Counted from the stretch's first letter, positions 45,243 through 58,151 are shown. The stretch is 64,000 nt of DNA from Brevibacterium sediminis (GCF_013623905.1 NZ_JABKDD010000013.1:31826-95825), one strand, 5' to 3'. Notes: generated by a model from the sequence alone, not told the origin. Program-made: numbers and translations.

Positions 45243-47542
45243 TAATTCCACCGCCTGGCGAACTAATCCGAGATAGCCTCATCGTTGAAAAACGAATTGC
45301 GGCAGAAACGCGACGCAGGCTGAACGCCGATCATTACGCTACAGTTCGACCGACTCGAATTCCGGATCTCGAAGAGGACGGTTGGGTCGTTGATACGCGC
45401 AATAAGAAATCAGTGCGAATGCGAAAGCCAAAGCCACACGACGTGGCGTTTGAAGATCGCGTTTGGGCGACATTCGCGAAGTTAGGGTTTACCTCTCTGA
45501 ACGCTGACCGTCACATGACCATTAGATACGGTCAAGGAGAATCAGACCGCCAGCAGATTGATGTATTTGCGGCCGATCAAGACGTGATATTGGTAATTGA
45601 ATGCAAATCAACAACTGAAGCGCGTACAAGTCAGTTTAAGAAGGAAGTAGAACTGATCTCGGGTCAGCGCGAGGGTCTGCTAAAGACTATTCGTAAGGAA
45701 TTTCCTCAGCATAAGGTCAAATTCATACTCGCGACTAACAACTTCGGTGTAACCAAGCCGACATCAGAGAGAATCGCATCAGCCGATATTGTGCATATGA
45801 CGGACGATGTGATCGATTACTATCTTGCATTGGCTGAGCATCTAGGACTTGCGGCGCGTTTTCAGTTACTAGGAAATCTGTTTGCTGGTAAGAAAATTCC
45901 AAACCTGGACAACAAGGTAGTTGCAATTGAGGCATCAATGGGAGGAAGCAAATATTACTCTTTTTCCATTGAGCCTGCTCGTCTGTTGAAGATGGGGTAT
46001 ATTCTTCATCGAAATAAAGCTAATTCGAGTTTAATGCCGACATATCAACGACTCGTTAAGAAGCATCGGCTGAAAAGCGTTTCAAAATATGTAGATTCTG
46101 GTGGCTACTTTCCTAATTCTCTAATCTTAAGTTTAGAAGGCGGAAAGCGTGGTTTGCGTTTCGATCCAACTTCTAAGTCGAGTGGCCAAACTCGTGCTGG
46201 AATTTTGCATCTACCGCAAACCTATCGGGCTGCGTACGTCATCGATGGGCAGCATCGTCTGTATGGCTATTCCGATAGTAAGCGTGCTGAGACTGACTTG
46301 ATTCCAGTTGTGGCATTCGTTTCTCTGAGTCGTTCAGAGCAGATGCGAATGTTTATGGATATCAATGAAAATCAGCAGGCCGTACCTAAGAATCTTCGAA
46401 ATACCCTAAATGCTGACCGTCTATACGCCTCTGACGACTTGCGAGAGCAGGCCAAGGCGATGAAATTGACGCTATCTCAGAATTTGGGCGAAGACAGGAC
46501 ATCGCCTTTGTATGGCAGAGTGCTTGTTGGGGAAGACACTAAGACTCCATTGCGGTGCTTGACGATAGATGCCGTTTCTAGAGGTATCGAGCGTGGTGGT
46601 TTCATTGGTTCATTTACGAAGAATGAAATTAAGGAACTTGGCACATTTTATCGCGGTAGTAGCGATGCCACGTGCGACGCTCTTTTTGAGTACTTGAGAT
46701 TGTGCCTTGGCCGTTTGGCTGACCGGCTGGATAGCCAGCATAAGCTCGGCAGCGCCGAAGGAGGATTTGTCTTTATTAATAACGGAGTCGAATCTGTTAT
46801 CCGGCTCCTTGGCGATATAGTAAGGCATCTGGGCACCTCTGAACCTGGTTATGATCCAAGGTCCACTAGTCCATCAGTTCTGTTTGAGGATTCAATTGTT
46901 TACATTGATTCTTTGGCTGATCACTTGGAATCATTGGATCCGGCCGAGGCGCTGCAATATCGTCGTATGTATGGTTCCGGTGCCGGGACGAAATACTGGC
47001 GCAGGTTGCAGCAGGCTGTTTCGGAAGCTCACGCTGAGTTTAGCCCGGCTGGACTTGCCGAGTATCTCGAGGATGAAGAAAAGCAGTTTAATGACGAATC
47101 TCGGGATATGATCAATGAAATAGAAGCTTTCATGAAGGGCGACGTCCGCAGGCGTCTTGAAGACGTTTATGGTTCTGAATGGTTTCGATCTGGTGTTCCG
47201 CGTGATATTCGCGTCGAAGCAGGCAAAATGATGATCGAGCGTAATGCCGATCGTGCAGCAGACGCTCAACTTAGTGAATGGGATTGTCTGTATCTAGTGA
47301 ACTATCGCGAGATCATGATTGCCACGGACAAGATTTGGAAAGATCAGTTCGAAAAGCGTTATACCCGGCCCGGGGAAGAGCAGCTTGCCGGTGGTCGGCG
47401 CGGTCGCACGAAGTGGATCGTAAAGGCAAATGATTTGCGTAATGATGTTTATCATCAACGTACTGTTTCTAACGAGGACCATGAATTCTTAGTTAGCCTG
47501 TACACATGGCTGGTAAAAGGGTTGACGGATAACGATTTGTAG
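45239..47542 (+). CDS. DGQHR-domain (DndB-like) protein fused to PD-(D/E)XK-like nuclease and HEPN-type C-terminus
   Basis: A 767-residue multidomain protein. About 70-190 contains QQIDVFAADQDVILVIECKS, the D...(E/D)-x-K nuclease motif (D108, E121, K123). About 225-480 is a DGQHR domain with AAYVIDGQHRLYGYS (336-340) and MFMDINENQQAVPKNLRNTL, as in DndB, the regulator of DNA phosphorothioation. The C-terminus ends with NDLRNDVYHQR, an R-N-x3-H motif (R734, H739) of the HEPN ribonuclease/Swt1 type. Together with the overlapping Dam gene this looks like a self-contained modification-and-restriction or sensing protein. Catalysis by any part is inference. Confidence 0.75.
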   Translation: MIIPPPGELIRDSLIVEKRIAAETRRRLNADHYATVRPTRIPDLEEDGWVVDTRNKKSVRMRKPKPHDVAFEDRVWATFAKLGFTSLNADRHMTIRYGQGESDRQQIDVFAADQDVILVIECKSTTEARTSQFKKEVELISGQREGLLKTIRKEFPQHKVKFILATNNFGVTKPTSERIASADIVHMTDDVIDYYLALAEHLGLAARFQLLGNLFAGKKIPNLDNKVVAIEASMGGSKYYSFSIEPARLLKMGYILHRNKANSSLMPTYQRLVKKHRLKSVSKYVDSGGYFPNSLILSLEGGKRGLRFDPTSKSSGQTRAGILHLPQTYRAAYVIDGQHRLYGYSDSKRAETDLIPVVAFVSLSRSEQMRMFMDINENQQAVPKNLRNTLNADRLYASDDLREQAKAMKLTLSQNLGEDRTSPLYGRVLVGEDTKTPLRCLTIDAVSRGIERGGFIGSFTKNEIKELGTFYRGSSDATCDALFEYLRLCLGRLADRLDSQHKLGSAEGGFVFINNGVESVIRLLGDIVRHLGTSEPGYDPRSTSPSVLFEDSIVYIDSLADHLESLDPAEALQYRRMYGSGAGTKYWRRLQQAVSEAHAEFSPAGLAEYLEDEEKQFNDESRDMINEIEAFMKGDVRRRLEDVYGSEWFRSGVPRDIRVEAGKMMIERNADRAADAQLSEWDCLYLVNYREIMIATDKIWKDQFEKRYTRPGEEQLAGGRRGRTKWIVKANDLRNDVYHQRTVSNEDHEFLVSLYTWLVKGLTDNDL

Positions 47543-47771
47543 TGATCTGAGTGGGATCTTTAGCTCTGGGCGGCCTTTTGCCGTTAGCAGTTGTTTAGTT
47601 GGGATTTCGTTATTCCGATCTGAGCTTACCGAGTTATGTACTGATACTGGTCTGGCTTAGTCCGTCGGTAGGGCTTAGCCCATTGCTCTCTCCCGGGGCG
47701 TCGTTTGCACACCCAATTATGAGGATCGACATGTCGTCTGGGACTGCTGAAGGTTTAGTTGACTCCAGGGT

Positions 47772-48656
47772 TTATGCCGCCAGAGCGACGGGCTTGTGGT
47801 GAACAAGCTCGTATTCAACCGGGGTCAGTTTATCCAGTCTCCTCGGTCGACGCTTCCGGTGATAGGTTCGTTCGACCCAGTGCACGATCGCTGTGCGCAA
47901 CCTCGCTCGCGTGTCCCAACGGCCCCGGTCGAGGACGTTCTTCTGCAACACGGCGAAGAACGATTCCATCGCCGCATTATCACCAGCAGCACCAACCCTT
48001 CCCATCGACCCCACGAGCCCGTAATGCCGTAGAACCTGCTGGAACTTCCGAGAACGAAATTGCGACCCGCGGTCCGAATGCACCACGCAACCGGCCACGG
48101 CTCGCGGTCCGCCACGACGAGCCACAGCGTCATCAATCGCCGCCACAGCCAGGCGAGATTTCATCCTCGAATCGATGGCATAACCGACGATTCTGTTGCT
48201 GAACACATCCTTGACCGCGCACATATACAGTTTCCCCTCACTGGTGTGATGCTCGGTAATGTCGGTCAACCATAGTTCGTTGATGCCTGACGCTGAGAAG
48301 TCGCGTTCGACGAGGTCATCACACACTGGCGGGCCGGGCTTCTTACCGTGCTTCCGGGCCCGTTTGATCGTGAGGGAGAACAGTTCCTGCTGCGAGCACA
48401 GCCGCCACACACGACGCTCTGACGCCTCGTATCCGCACGCGTGGAGTTCATCAGCGATGAACCGGTGCCCGAACTCGGGATCGTCCGTATGCACGTCGTA
48501 GGCGGCATTGATCAAGTGCGCCTCCTCGAGATCCCGGTCAGAGATAGGTTTCGTGCACCACTTGTAGAAGCCCTGCTTGGTAAAGCCGAGGACCCGGCAG
48601 GCCACTGCCACCGGCACCCCGGTGGCAGCAAGGTCGAGGACCAGCGGGTACATCAT
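47772..48656 (-). CDS. IS3-family transposase OrfB (DDE catalytic part)
   Basis: A 294-residue integrase-core transposase with an HTH_21-like linker (FTKQGFYKWC) and the rve domain. Catalytic residues: first Asp in ELWLTDITEHHTSEGKLYMC, second Asp in CVVHSDRGSQFRSRKFQQVL, Glu in DNAAMESFFAVLQKNV. The reading frame is open upstream of its ATG through ELEARWSSPK into the end of orfA in the -1 frame, so the active product is probably an OrfAB fusion made by -1 frameshifting. Confidence 0.93.
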   Translation of the reverse strand: MMYPLVLDLAATGVPVAVACRVLGFTKQGFYKWCTKPISDRDLEEAHLINAAYDVHTDDPEFGHRFIADELHACGYEASERRVWRLCSQQELFSLTIKRARKHGKKPGPPVCDDLVERDFSASGINELWLTDITEHHTSEGKLYMCAVKDVFSNRIVGYAIDSRMKSRLAVAAIDDAVARRGGPRAVAGCVVHSDRGSQFRSRKFQQVLRHYGLVGSMGRVGAAGDNAAMESFFAVLQKNVLDRGRWDTRARLRTAIVHWVERTYHRKRRPRRLDKLTPVEYELVHHKPVALAA

Positions 48657-48709
48657 TTTGGGTGATGACCACCGAGCCTCAAGTTCGCTTGCGAGAGATA
48701 CGCTGCAGC

Positions 48710-48955
48710 CTAGCGGAGGATCTTGTTCTCCCTCTCGAGCTCGCGAATGCGTTTCAGCGCTGCCGCCTGGGCGCGAGACTCCTCGACATCACGGGAGGGC
48801 TCGAGTCCGTGCTCGCGTAGCCGCGAGTCACGTACCCAGGCCTGGAGAGCTGACTTCGAGATGCCGAGGTCGGCGCAGACCTGCTTCTGGGTCATCCCCT
48901 CGCCCAGGAGCTCGAGCGCTGATTGCTTGAACTCATCGGTGTAGATCTTTGGCAT
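48710..48955 (-). CDS. IS3-family OrfA (helix-turn-helix)
   Basis: An 81-residue HTH protein: MPKIYTDEFKQSALELLGEG and MTQKQVCADLGISKSALQAW is the Tnp_1 helix-turn-helix that binds the IS ends, followed by a leucine-zipper-like helix (AAALKRIRELERENKILR) for dimerisation. It ends at TAG just where orfB's frame overlaps. Confidence 0.93.
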   Translation of the reverse strand: MPKIYTDEFKQSALELLGEGMTQKQVCADLGISKSALQAWVRDSRLREHGLEPSRDVEESRAQAAALKRIRELERENKILR

Positions 48956-49015
48956 GACTTCTATCCTTCCTGGAATTTATCCAGTCGTGAAGTCAACCAA
49001 ACCTTCAGCAGTCCC

Positions 49016-49494
49016 TCTGTTTTGCGCGGGCGGCCGAGGCATGTTTCTATTTCGGTCAGATAGATAGTTTCCGGGTTAGCCTTCTGTTTAAAATGAGCGA
49101 GTTGGGTTCCACTGCGGCGCTAGCCATGATCGTAGGCCGGAATATCTTTTAGTGTAAAAATTGAACGGCGGGATTTCGCTGGGAGGAAATTGATCCTTCT
49201 TATGCTGACGTCATTTCGGAATGTGTGCCACGGCTTAACTGTCGTTGACTTAGTCCATGAGAAGGGCGTGTTCAATGCGTGTGAACAACCGCACTTTTCA
49301 ATTATGAAGGTGGTGGCAAGAGCTTGGGTTATGGTCGGCCGATCCTAGCTCTAGACATTTAGAGTCTCGACGTGAATCTGGGGGAAGTGAACAAGGCGAT
49401 CCTGTGAAGCTATTTAGGGCGCGGGCTTCAAAAGCAAATGGTCGGGGTTCGCAAAGAAGGTGAACCCCGACCATCTTCGGTCTAAGTACTTGGA
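49016..49494. other. AT-richer stretch without recognised genes
   Basis: About 480 bp between the IS and the quinone oxidoreductase gene. It has no frame of protein-like composition and no repeats that I can see, apart from the terminator at 49438. It looks like the decayed right edge of the island. Confidence 0.45.
49438..49474 (-). terminator. Terminator of the quinone oxidoreductase gene
   Basis: ATGGTCGGGGTTC and GAACCCCGACCAT form a perfect 13-bp stem with an 11-nt loop. Read on the minus strand it is followed by TTGCTTTTG, so it serves the gene ending at 49495. Confidence 0.85.
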
Positions 49495-50469
49495 TCAGGC
49501 AGTCAGCACAACCTTGCCCGTGGTCTCACGACCCTCCAACGCCCGGTGTGCATCCGCGGCATCGGCTAGCGCGAACGTGGCGCCGACGCGGAAGTTGAGC
49601 CAGCCGTGTTCGATGCCGTTGAAGAGCATCGCCGAACGCTTCGCCAGTTCCTCCGAGCTGCGGACGAACCACGCCAGCGACGGACGGGAGAGGAAGATTC
49701 CGCCCGAGGAGTTCAGACGCTGAATGTCGAACGGTGGCACCTGACCCGAAGCCCCGCCGAAGAGCACCATTGACCCCAACGGCTTGATCGAGGCCAACGA
49801 CGCATCGAAGGTGTCCTTACCGACACCGTCATACGCGACGTCGACACCCTCGCCATCGGTGAGCTCCTTGACCTTCGCCGTGATGTCGACACCCTCACCG
49901 TAGAGGAACACGTCATCGGCTCCGGCCTTCCGCGACAGCTCCGCCTTCTCATCCGTGCTTACCGTCGAGATGACATTGCCACCCAAGTGCTTGATGATCT
50001 GTGTGAGCAGCAGTCCGACGCCGCCGGCACCGGCGTGGACGAGCGCCGTCTGACCCGGCTTGATCTCATGGGAACTCGTTGCCAAGTACTGCGCGGTCAG
50101 GCCCTGCAGCGGCATTGCCGCAGCCACCTCGGCGGACACGCCCTCCGGGACGCGCAGGAGGAAATCAGCGTTCACGACGACCTGCGTCGCATACGAACCC
50201 GGGCCCTCATGCCAAGCCACACGGTCACCGACCTGCCAGCTCTCAATGCCCTCGCCCACCTCGGCGATGTAGCCCGTGCCCTCGACACCGACGACATGCG
50301 GGTACTCCATCGGGTACACACCCGAACGACGGTACGTGTCGATGAAATTCACGCCAGCCGCCTCGACGTTGACGAGCACCTCACCAGGGCCGGGCTTCGG
50401 AGTCTCGATCTCACCGAACTCTAGGACCTCGGGTCCACCGGCCTGCATTGCACGAACTGCCTGGGTCAT
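49495..50469 (-). CDS. NADPH:quinone oxidoreductase (zinc-free MDR family)
   Basis: A 324-residue medium-chain reductase of the QOR type. GRSGVYP-M-YPHVVGVEGTGY lacks the zinc-ligand Cys of alcohol dehydrogenases. The cofactor domain has ALVHAGAGGVGLLLTQIIKH (the AxxGGVG NADPH motif) and VAYDGVGKDTFDASLASIKP. It would reduce quinones by one or two electrons. RBS AGGAGG precedes the ATG. It is divergent from argC by 44 bp. Confidence 0.88.
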   Translation of the reverse strand: MTQAVRAMQAGGPEVLEFGEIETPKPGPGEVLVNVEAAGVNFIDTYRRSGVYPMEYPHVVGVEGTGYIAEVGEGIESWQVGDRVAWHEGPGSYATQVVVNADFLLRVPEGVSAEVAAAMPLQGLTAQYLATSSHEIKPGQTALVHAGAGGVGLLLTQIIKHLGGNVISTVSTDEKAELSRKAGADDVFLYGEGVDITAKVKELTDGEGVDVAYDGVGKDTFDASLASIKPLGSMVLFGGASGQVPPFDIQRLNSSGGIFLSRPSLAWFVRSSEELAKRSAMLFNGIEHGWLNFRVGATFALADAADAHRALEGRETTGKVVLTA

Positions 50470-50478
50470 GACGCCTCC

Positions 50479-50495
50479 TGCATATAAATTAATTG
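50479..50495. promoter_or_regulatory. Possible ARG box upstream of argC
   Basis: TGCATATAAATTAAT is an AT-rich, partly palindromic patch that stands out in GC-rich DNA 20-35 bp before the argC start. It resembles the half-site pattern (TGCATA / TTAAT) bound by ArgR. Since argR is in the same operon this site is a plausible autoregulatory operator; the match is loose. Confidence 0.35.
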
Positions 50496-50513
50496 CCTGG
50501 TATGGTTATACAT

Positions 50514-51623
50514 ATGAACGATCTTACGGTTGCCGTCTCCGGTGCCACCGGATACGCCGGGGGAGAGGTCCTCCGGCTGCTGAGCACTCACCCCCACCTG
50601 AACGTCACCACGGTGTGCGGACATTCCACTGCAGGCGAGAAGCTCGGCCGACATCAACCCCATCTTGCCCGATATTCTGACTTCGTGGTCCAAGAGTCCA
50701 CCACCGAGGTGCTCGCCGGCCACGATGTCGTCGTCCTCGCGCTCCCACACGGTCAGTCCGGACGGATCGCCGCCGAACTCGAACAGACGAGCCCCGACAC
50801 CCTCATCGTCGACCTCGCCGCCGACCACCGCCTCATCAGCGCCGCCGCGTGGGAGAAGTTCTACGGTTCAGAGCACCAAGGCACCTGGACCTACGGTCTG
50901 CCCGAACTCCTCACCGCCGACGGCACGAAACAGCGAGAAGCCCTGAAGTCAACGAACCGCATCGCCGTGCCCGGTTGCAACGTCACCGCCGTGAGCCTCG
51001 GGCTCGCGCCGCTCATCCAGGCAGGACTTGCCACGCCGGTTGGGCTCAACGCCGTGCTCGCCAATGGTGTTTCCGGTGCAGGCAAGGCACTCAAGCCGCA
51101 CCTCACTGCCGCCGAGGTCCTCGGCAATGCCTCGCCGTATGGCACCGGCGGCACGCATCGGCATGTGCCCGAGATCGAACAGAACCTCAACGGCGTCCTC
51201 GGCGCCGACGCCGCCGACGGCCCCACCCGCATCTCCTTCACCCCGACACTCGTGCCCATGGCTCGCGGAATCCTCGCAACCATCACCGCCGACGCAGGCA
51301 AAGCCGCACCGCGCACCGCCGAAGGCCTCCTCGACGCCGCAGCGCTCAATAAGCAGCTCGCCGCTTCGTTCGCCCAGGCTTACGGAGACGAACCCTTCGT
51401 CCGAGTCCTGCCCGAGGGCCAGTGGCCGCAGACTGCGGCAACTACAGGGTCGAACGTTGCGCAGGTCCAGTTCACCGTCGATGAACGGGCCTCAACAATC
51501 CTCGTCGTCGTGGCACTCGACAACCTTGTTCGCGGTACGGCCGGACAAGCCATCCAATCTATCCACCTGGCCCTCGGCCTCGACGAGACCACCGCCCTTC
51601 CCCTCGAAGGAGTCGCCCCATGA
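50514..51623 (+). CDS. argC: N-acetyl-gamma-glutamyl-phosphate reductase
   Basis: A 369-residue NADPH-dependent reductase for the third step of arginine synthesis. NDLTVAVSGATGYAGGEVLR carries the GxxGYxG cofactor motif; the active-site Cys is in RIAVPGCNVTAVSLGLAPLI; further blocks are ANGVSGAGKALKPHL and FTPTLVPMARGILATITA with the catalytic His region absent from view only by position. Start at ATG 50514, seven codons inside the open frame. The stop overlaps argJ by 4 nt (ATGA). Confidence 0.96.
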   Translation: MNDLTVAVSGATGYAGGEVLRLLSTHPHLNVTTVCGHSTAGEKLGRHQPHLARYSDFVVQESTTEVLAGHDVVVLALPHGQSGRIAAELEQTSPDTLIVDLAADHRLISAAAWEKFYGSEHQGTWTYGLPELLTADGTKQREALKSTNRIAVPGCNVTAVSLGLAPLIQAGLATPVGLNAVLANGVSGAGKALKPHLTAAEVLGNASPYGTGGTHRHVPEIEQNLNGVLGADAADGPTRISFTPTLVPMARGILATITADAGKAAPRTAEGLLDAAALNKQLAASFAQAYGDEPFVRVLPEGQWPQTAATTGSNVAQVQFTVDERASTILVVVALDNLVRGTAGQAIQSIHLALGLDETTALPLEGVAP

Positions 51624-52798
51624 GCGTCACCGCCCCACTCGGCTTCACCGCCGCCGGACTCACCGCCGGCCTCAAACCCTCCGGCACCAAAGACCTCTCA
51701 CTCGTGGTCAACAACGGCCCCGACACCGCAGTCGCCGCCGTCTATACCTCGAACCGCTGCAAGGCCAACCCCGTCCTGTGGTCCCAGAAGGCCTCGGCCA
51801 ACGGGCAGGCCCGCGCCGTCGTCCTCAACTCTGGAGGAGCGAACTGCTACACCGGCGACTTCGGGTATGAGACGACGACCCTGACCGCACAGACCACCGC
51901 GGAACTCCTCACTAATGCTGGAACTGGAACCCCGGCCGACGACGTGCTCGTCTGCTCGACCGGACTCATCGGCGTCGGCGGGCAAGACTTCCGCGACACG
52001 ATCGTGAACAACCTCGCCCCGCTCGTTGCCGCCGCCGACTCGAGCGTCGAAGCCGGACAATCCGCCGCCGAAGCGATCATGACCACTGACACTGTTGCGA
52101 AGGTCGCCACCCGCACGGGATCCAGCGGGTTCACCATCGGCGGCATGGCCAAAGGTGCCGGCATGCTCGCACCCGGATTGGCCACGATGCTCGTCGTCAT
52201 CACCACCGACGCGAAACTCGACCAAGCGACTCTCGACCAGGCTCTGCGTGCCTCGACGAGCCAGTCCTTCGACCGCCTCGACACCGACGGCTGCATGTCG
52301 ACGAACGACACCGTCATCCTCATGTCCTCCGGCGCCCACGACGCTACGGTCGACGCGGACGAGTTCACCACCCTGCTGCGCGAACTCTGCCTCGACCTCA
52401 TGCACCAACTCCACGTCGACGCCGAAGGCGCCCACCACGACATCGCCATCACCACCCGCGGTGCCGCCAGCGAGGCCGACGCCGTCGAAGTCTCCCGCTC
52501 CGTGGCACGCTCGGCCCTGTTCAAGGCCGCGATCTTCGGGGAGGACCCGAACTGGGGTCGCGTCGTCGCTCAGGTGGGAACCACCTCGGCGGATTTCGAT
52601 CCCACACAGATCGACGTGATCATCAACGGCGTCCAGGTGTGCACGGCTTCCGGCCCCGACGAAGACCCCGCGAATGTGACATTCGACCGCACAGTTGATG
52701 TGTCTATCGACCTCCACGCCGGCGACGACACCGCCACCGTGTGGACCTCGGACCTCACCCACGACTACGTCGAAGAGAACAGCGCCTACTCCTCATGA
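51620..52798 (+). CDS. argJ: Bifunctional glutamate N-acetyltransferase/amino-acid acetyltransferase
   Basis: A 392-residue ArgJ. It recycles the acetyl group from N-acetylornithine to glutamate (step 5) and may also make N-acetylglutamate from acetyl-Co[24 protein letters not shown] and [15 protein letters not shown] precede the autocleavage site in [20 protein letters not shown], where the chain is cut before the nucleophile Thr of ATML. The C-terminal part includes [20 protein letters not shown]. Overlaps argC and argB. Confidence 0.96.
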   Translation: MSVTAPLGFTAAGLTAGLKPSGTKDLSLVVNNGPDTAVAAVYTSNRCKANPVLWSQKASANGQARAVVLNSGGANCYTGDFGYETTTLTAQTTAELLTNAGTGTPADDVLVCSTGLIGVGGQDFRDTIVNNLAPLVAAADSSVEAGQSAAEAIMTTDTVAKVATRTGSSGFTIGGMAKGAGMLAPGLATMLVVITTDAKLDQATLDQALRASTSQSFDRLDTDGCMSTNDTVILMSSGAHDATVDADEFTTLLRELCLDLMHQLHVDAEGAHHDIAITTRGAASEADAVEVSRSVARSALFKAAIFGEDPNWGRVVAQVGTTSADFDPTQIDVIINGVQVCTASGPDEDPANVTFDRTVDVSIDLHAGDDTATVWTSDLTHDYVEENSAYSS

Positions 52799-53823
52799 AC
52801 CCCCCCGTCGACATGTCCACGAAATCCACGGCCGCTCGGCTCGCCGCTGCCCAGGTCAAAGCCGAAGCCCTGACCGAGGCGCTGCCCTGGATCAAGACCT
52901 TCGCCGGTGCCACGATCGTCATCAAATACGGCGGCAACGCCATGGTCTCCCCGGAGCTGCAGCAGTCCTTCGCCGATGACATCGCGTTCCTCCGCTTCGC
53001 CGGCATCCGCCCCGTCGTCGTCCACGGCGGCGGCCCCCAGATCTCGGCCATGCTGAAACGCCTGGGCATCGAATCCGAGTTCAAAGCCGGGCAGCGCGTG
53101 ACCACCGAAGAAGCCGCCGAAGTCATCCGCATGGTGCTCTCCGGCCAGGTCAACCGCGACATCGTGTCCCGGATCAACCAGAACGGCGACGCCGCGATCG
53201 GTCTCTCCGGTGAAGACGCGGACCTCCTCCTCGCGCACAAAACCACCGCCGAGGTGGACGGCGACGTCATCGACCTCGGCCGAGTGGGCGAGATCGCCCA
53301 GGTCAACACCACCGTGCTCACCGAACTCCTCGACGCCGGACGGGTACCCGTCATCTGCTCCATCGCCTCCGAAATCGGGGGAGAGGCAGGAAAGCCGCTC
53401 AACATCAATGCGGACCTGGCCGCCTCGGCGGTGGCGAAGGCCCTCAAGGCACACAAACTCATCATGCTCACCGATGTGCCCGGCCTCTACGCGAACTGGC
53501 CGGACACGTCCTCGCTCATCTCCCGCATCGACCCGGACAAACTGCGCGAACTCCTGCCCTCGCTCGATTCGGGAATGATCCCGAAGATGACCGCGGCGCT
53601 CGAAGCGATCGAGCACGGGGTCAAGCAGGCCCACATCATCGACGGCCGGATGGCGCATTCCCTCCTCCTCGAGGTCTTCACCTCTGAGGGCATCGGCACC
53701 ATGGTCGAGGACACCATCGTCGAACCCGCACCTCTGGGCGACGGGCACCAGACCAACCCCGCCGAGGCGGCCCCAACGGACGAGACGAACAAGAGCGACG
53801 ACAGCAACGGAGGACGTTCATGA
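52795..53823 (+). CDS. argB: Acetylglutamate kinase
   Basis: A 342-residue amino-acid kinase. [20 protein letters not shown] holds the ATP Lys and glycine loop; [40 protein letters not shown] and [20 protein letters not shown] are the acetylglutamate and phosphate sites. The protein has an extra C-terminal acidic tail of about 30 residues ([20 protein letters not shown]), longer than usual. Start ATG 52795 overlaps the argJ stop; ATG 52813 is an alternative. Step 2 of the pathway and usual target of arginine feedback. Confidence 0.95.
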   Translation: MNPPVDMSTKSTAARLAAAQVKAEALTEALPWIKTFAGATIVIKYGGNAMVSPELQQSFADDIAFLRFAGIRPVVVHGGGPQISAMLKRLGIESEFKAGQRVTTEEAAEVIRMVLSGQVNRDIVSRINQNGDAAIGLSGEDADLLLAHKTTAEVDGDVIDLGRVGEIAQVNTTVLTELLDAGRVPVICSIASEIGGEAGKPLNINADLAASAVAKALKAHKLIMLTDVPGLYANWPDTSSLISRIDPDKLRELLPSLDSGMIPKMTAALEAIEHGVKQAHIIDGRMAHSLLLEVFTSEGIGTMVEDTIVEPAPLGDGHQTNPAEAAPTDETNKSDDSNGGRS

Positions 53824-55070
53824 CCGAGACGACCGATCAGGCTCCGGCCGGGCAGGCTTCCGACCAAGCACAGACCTGGCGGGACGACTTCTCCCGTGTT
53901 CTGTCCCCGGTGTTCGGGTCTCCGCAGCTCGACATCGTCCGCGGTGAAGGCTCCTATGTGTGGGATGCCTCAGGCAAGCAGTACCTCGACCTGCTCGCCG
54001 GCATCGCCGTCAACGCGCTCGGCCACTGCCACCCCGCGTGGGTCAAGGCCATCACCGAGCAGACGAACACGCTCGGCCACATCTCGAACTTCTTCACCTC
54101 CCCGGCCCAGATCGGCCTGGCCGAGAAACTCCACGAGATCCTTGACCTGCCGGCAGGGTCGGCTGTGTTCTTTTCGAACTCGGGAACCGAAGCCAACGAG
54201 GCGGCTTTCAAGATGGCCCGCCGTGCCGCCGGTGGGGGACGTCCCTTCATCATCGCCGTCGAAGGTGCCTTCCACGGCCGCACCATGGGTGCCCTCGCGC
54301 TCACTGCGAAGGCCGCCTACCGCGAACCCTTCGCTCCCGGCGTCCCCGGAGTTGTTCACGTGCCCTACGGCGACGTCGAGGCACTGGCCGCAGCGATCAA
54401 CGACAACACTGCCGCCGTATTCATCGAACCCATCCAGGGCGAAGTCGGCGTGCGCAAGCACCCGGAGGGCTATCTCAAGGCCGCCCGTGAGCTGACGACC
54501 AAGGTCGGGGCGCTGCTCGTCCTCGACGAAGTGCAGTCGGGCATCGCTCGCACCGGGTATTGGTTCGCCCACCAGGACTGGTCGATCGGCGAGGGCGTCG
54601 TCCCGGACATCATCACCTCGGCGAAGGGACTCGGCGGCGGCATGCCGATCGGTGCCACCATCACCGTCGGCGATGCGAACACGAAGCTGCTCGAAGCCGG
54701 TCAGCACGGCACGACCTTCGGCGGCAACCCGATCGCCTGCGCGGCCGGGCTCGCGGTGCTCGAGACGATCGAGAAGGACGGGCTGCTCGACCATGCTCTC
54801 GACGTCAATGACTGGCTGACACCGCGACTTACGGCCATCGACGGCATCGGCGAGATCACCGGACAGGGACTGCTCATCGGCATCGAACTGCTGCCCGATG
54901 CCGACGCTCAGGTCCCGGACTCGAAAGCCGTGGCCGCCCGCGCACTCGAAGCCGGGTTCATCATCAACCCCGTCGCACCGGGACGCATTCGTTTGGCTCC
55001 GCCGCTGACCATCACCACCGACGAACTCACCCCGTTCATCGACGCCCTACCCGGACTCATCACCGGCTGA
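53820..55070 (+). CDS. argD: Acetylornithine aminotransferase
   Basis: A 416-residue class III PLP aminotransferase. Blocks: [80 protein letters not shown] (PLP Asp), and [20 protein letters not shown] with the Schiff-base Lys. It makes N-acetylornithine from the semialdehyde (step 4) with glutamate as donor. Overlaps argB by 4 nt. Confidence 0.96.
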   Translation: MTETTDQAPAGQASDQAQTWRDDFSRVLSPVFGSPQLDIVRGEGSYVWDASGKQYLDLLAGIAVNALGHCHPAWVKAITEQTNTLGHISNFFTSPAQIGLAEKLHEILDLPAGSAVFFSNSGTEANEAAFKMARRAAGGGRPFIIAVEGAFHGRTMGALALTAKAAYREPFAPGVPGVVHVPYGDVEALAAAINDNTAAVFIEPIQGEVGVRKHPEGYLKAARELTTKVGALLVLDEVQSGIARTGYWFAHQDWSIGEGVVPDIITSAKGLGGGMPIGATITVGDANTKLLEAGQHGTTFGGNPIACAAGLAVLETIEKDGLLDHALDVNDWLTPRLTAIDGIGEITGQGLLIGIELLPDADAQVPDSKAVAARALEAGFIINPVAPGRIRLAPPLTITTDELTPFIDALPGLITG

Positions 55071-56542
<1,472 letters not shown>

Positions 56543-56633
56543 GCCTCTGTCGGTGGGCCCTGGAATTGGGCGTGCCGCCTCGGTGGGGATTCCACGGGAC
56601 GGACGGCCGCCTCGGCGAGGGAAAACTGGAACA

Positions 56634-58123
<1,490 letters not shown>

Positions 58124-58151
58124 GAGGCTGAGGAAACAGAGAACGATGTGA

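Larger units (their letters stand above)
47740..49015 (-). mobile_element. IS3-family insertion sequence, complete
   Basis: 1276 bp with matching ends. Left GGGACTGCTGAAGGTTTAGT (47740 on) and the reverse complement of the right end, GGGACTGCTGAAGGTTTGGT (49015 inward), agree over about 25 bp with one mismatch. TCT flanks both sides (47737-47739 and 49016-49018) and is the likely 3-bp target duplication. It carries the usual orfA and orfB in one direction. Both ends and both frames are intact, so it may still move. It sits about 200 bp downstream of the DGQHR gene. Confidence 0.88.

Noticed and set aside
43733..47542. A classical Dnd/phosphorothioation locus
   Set aside because: DGQHR is DndB-like, but no DndC/D/E or IscS-type genes are present; a Dam methylase is there instead.
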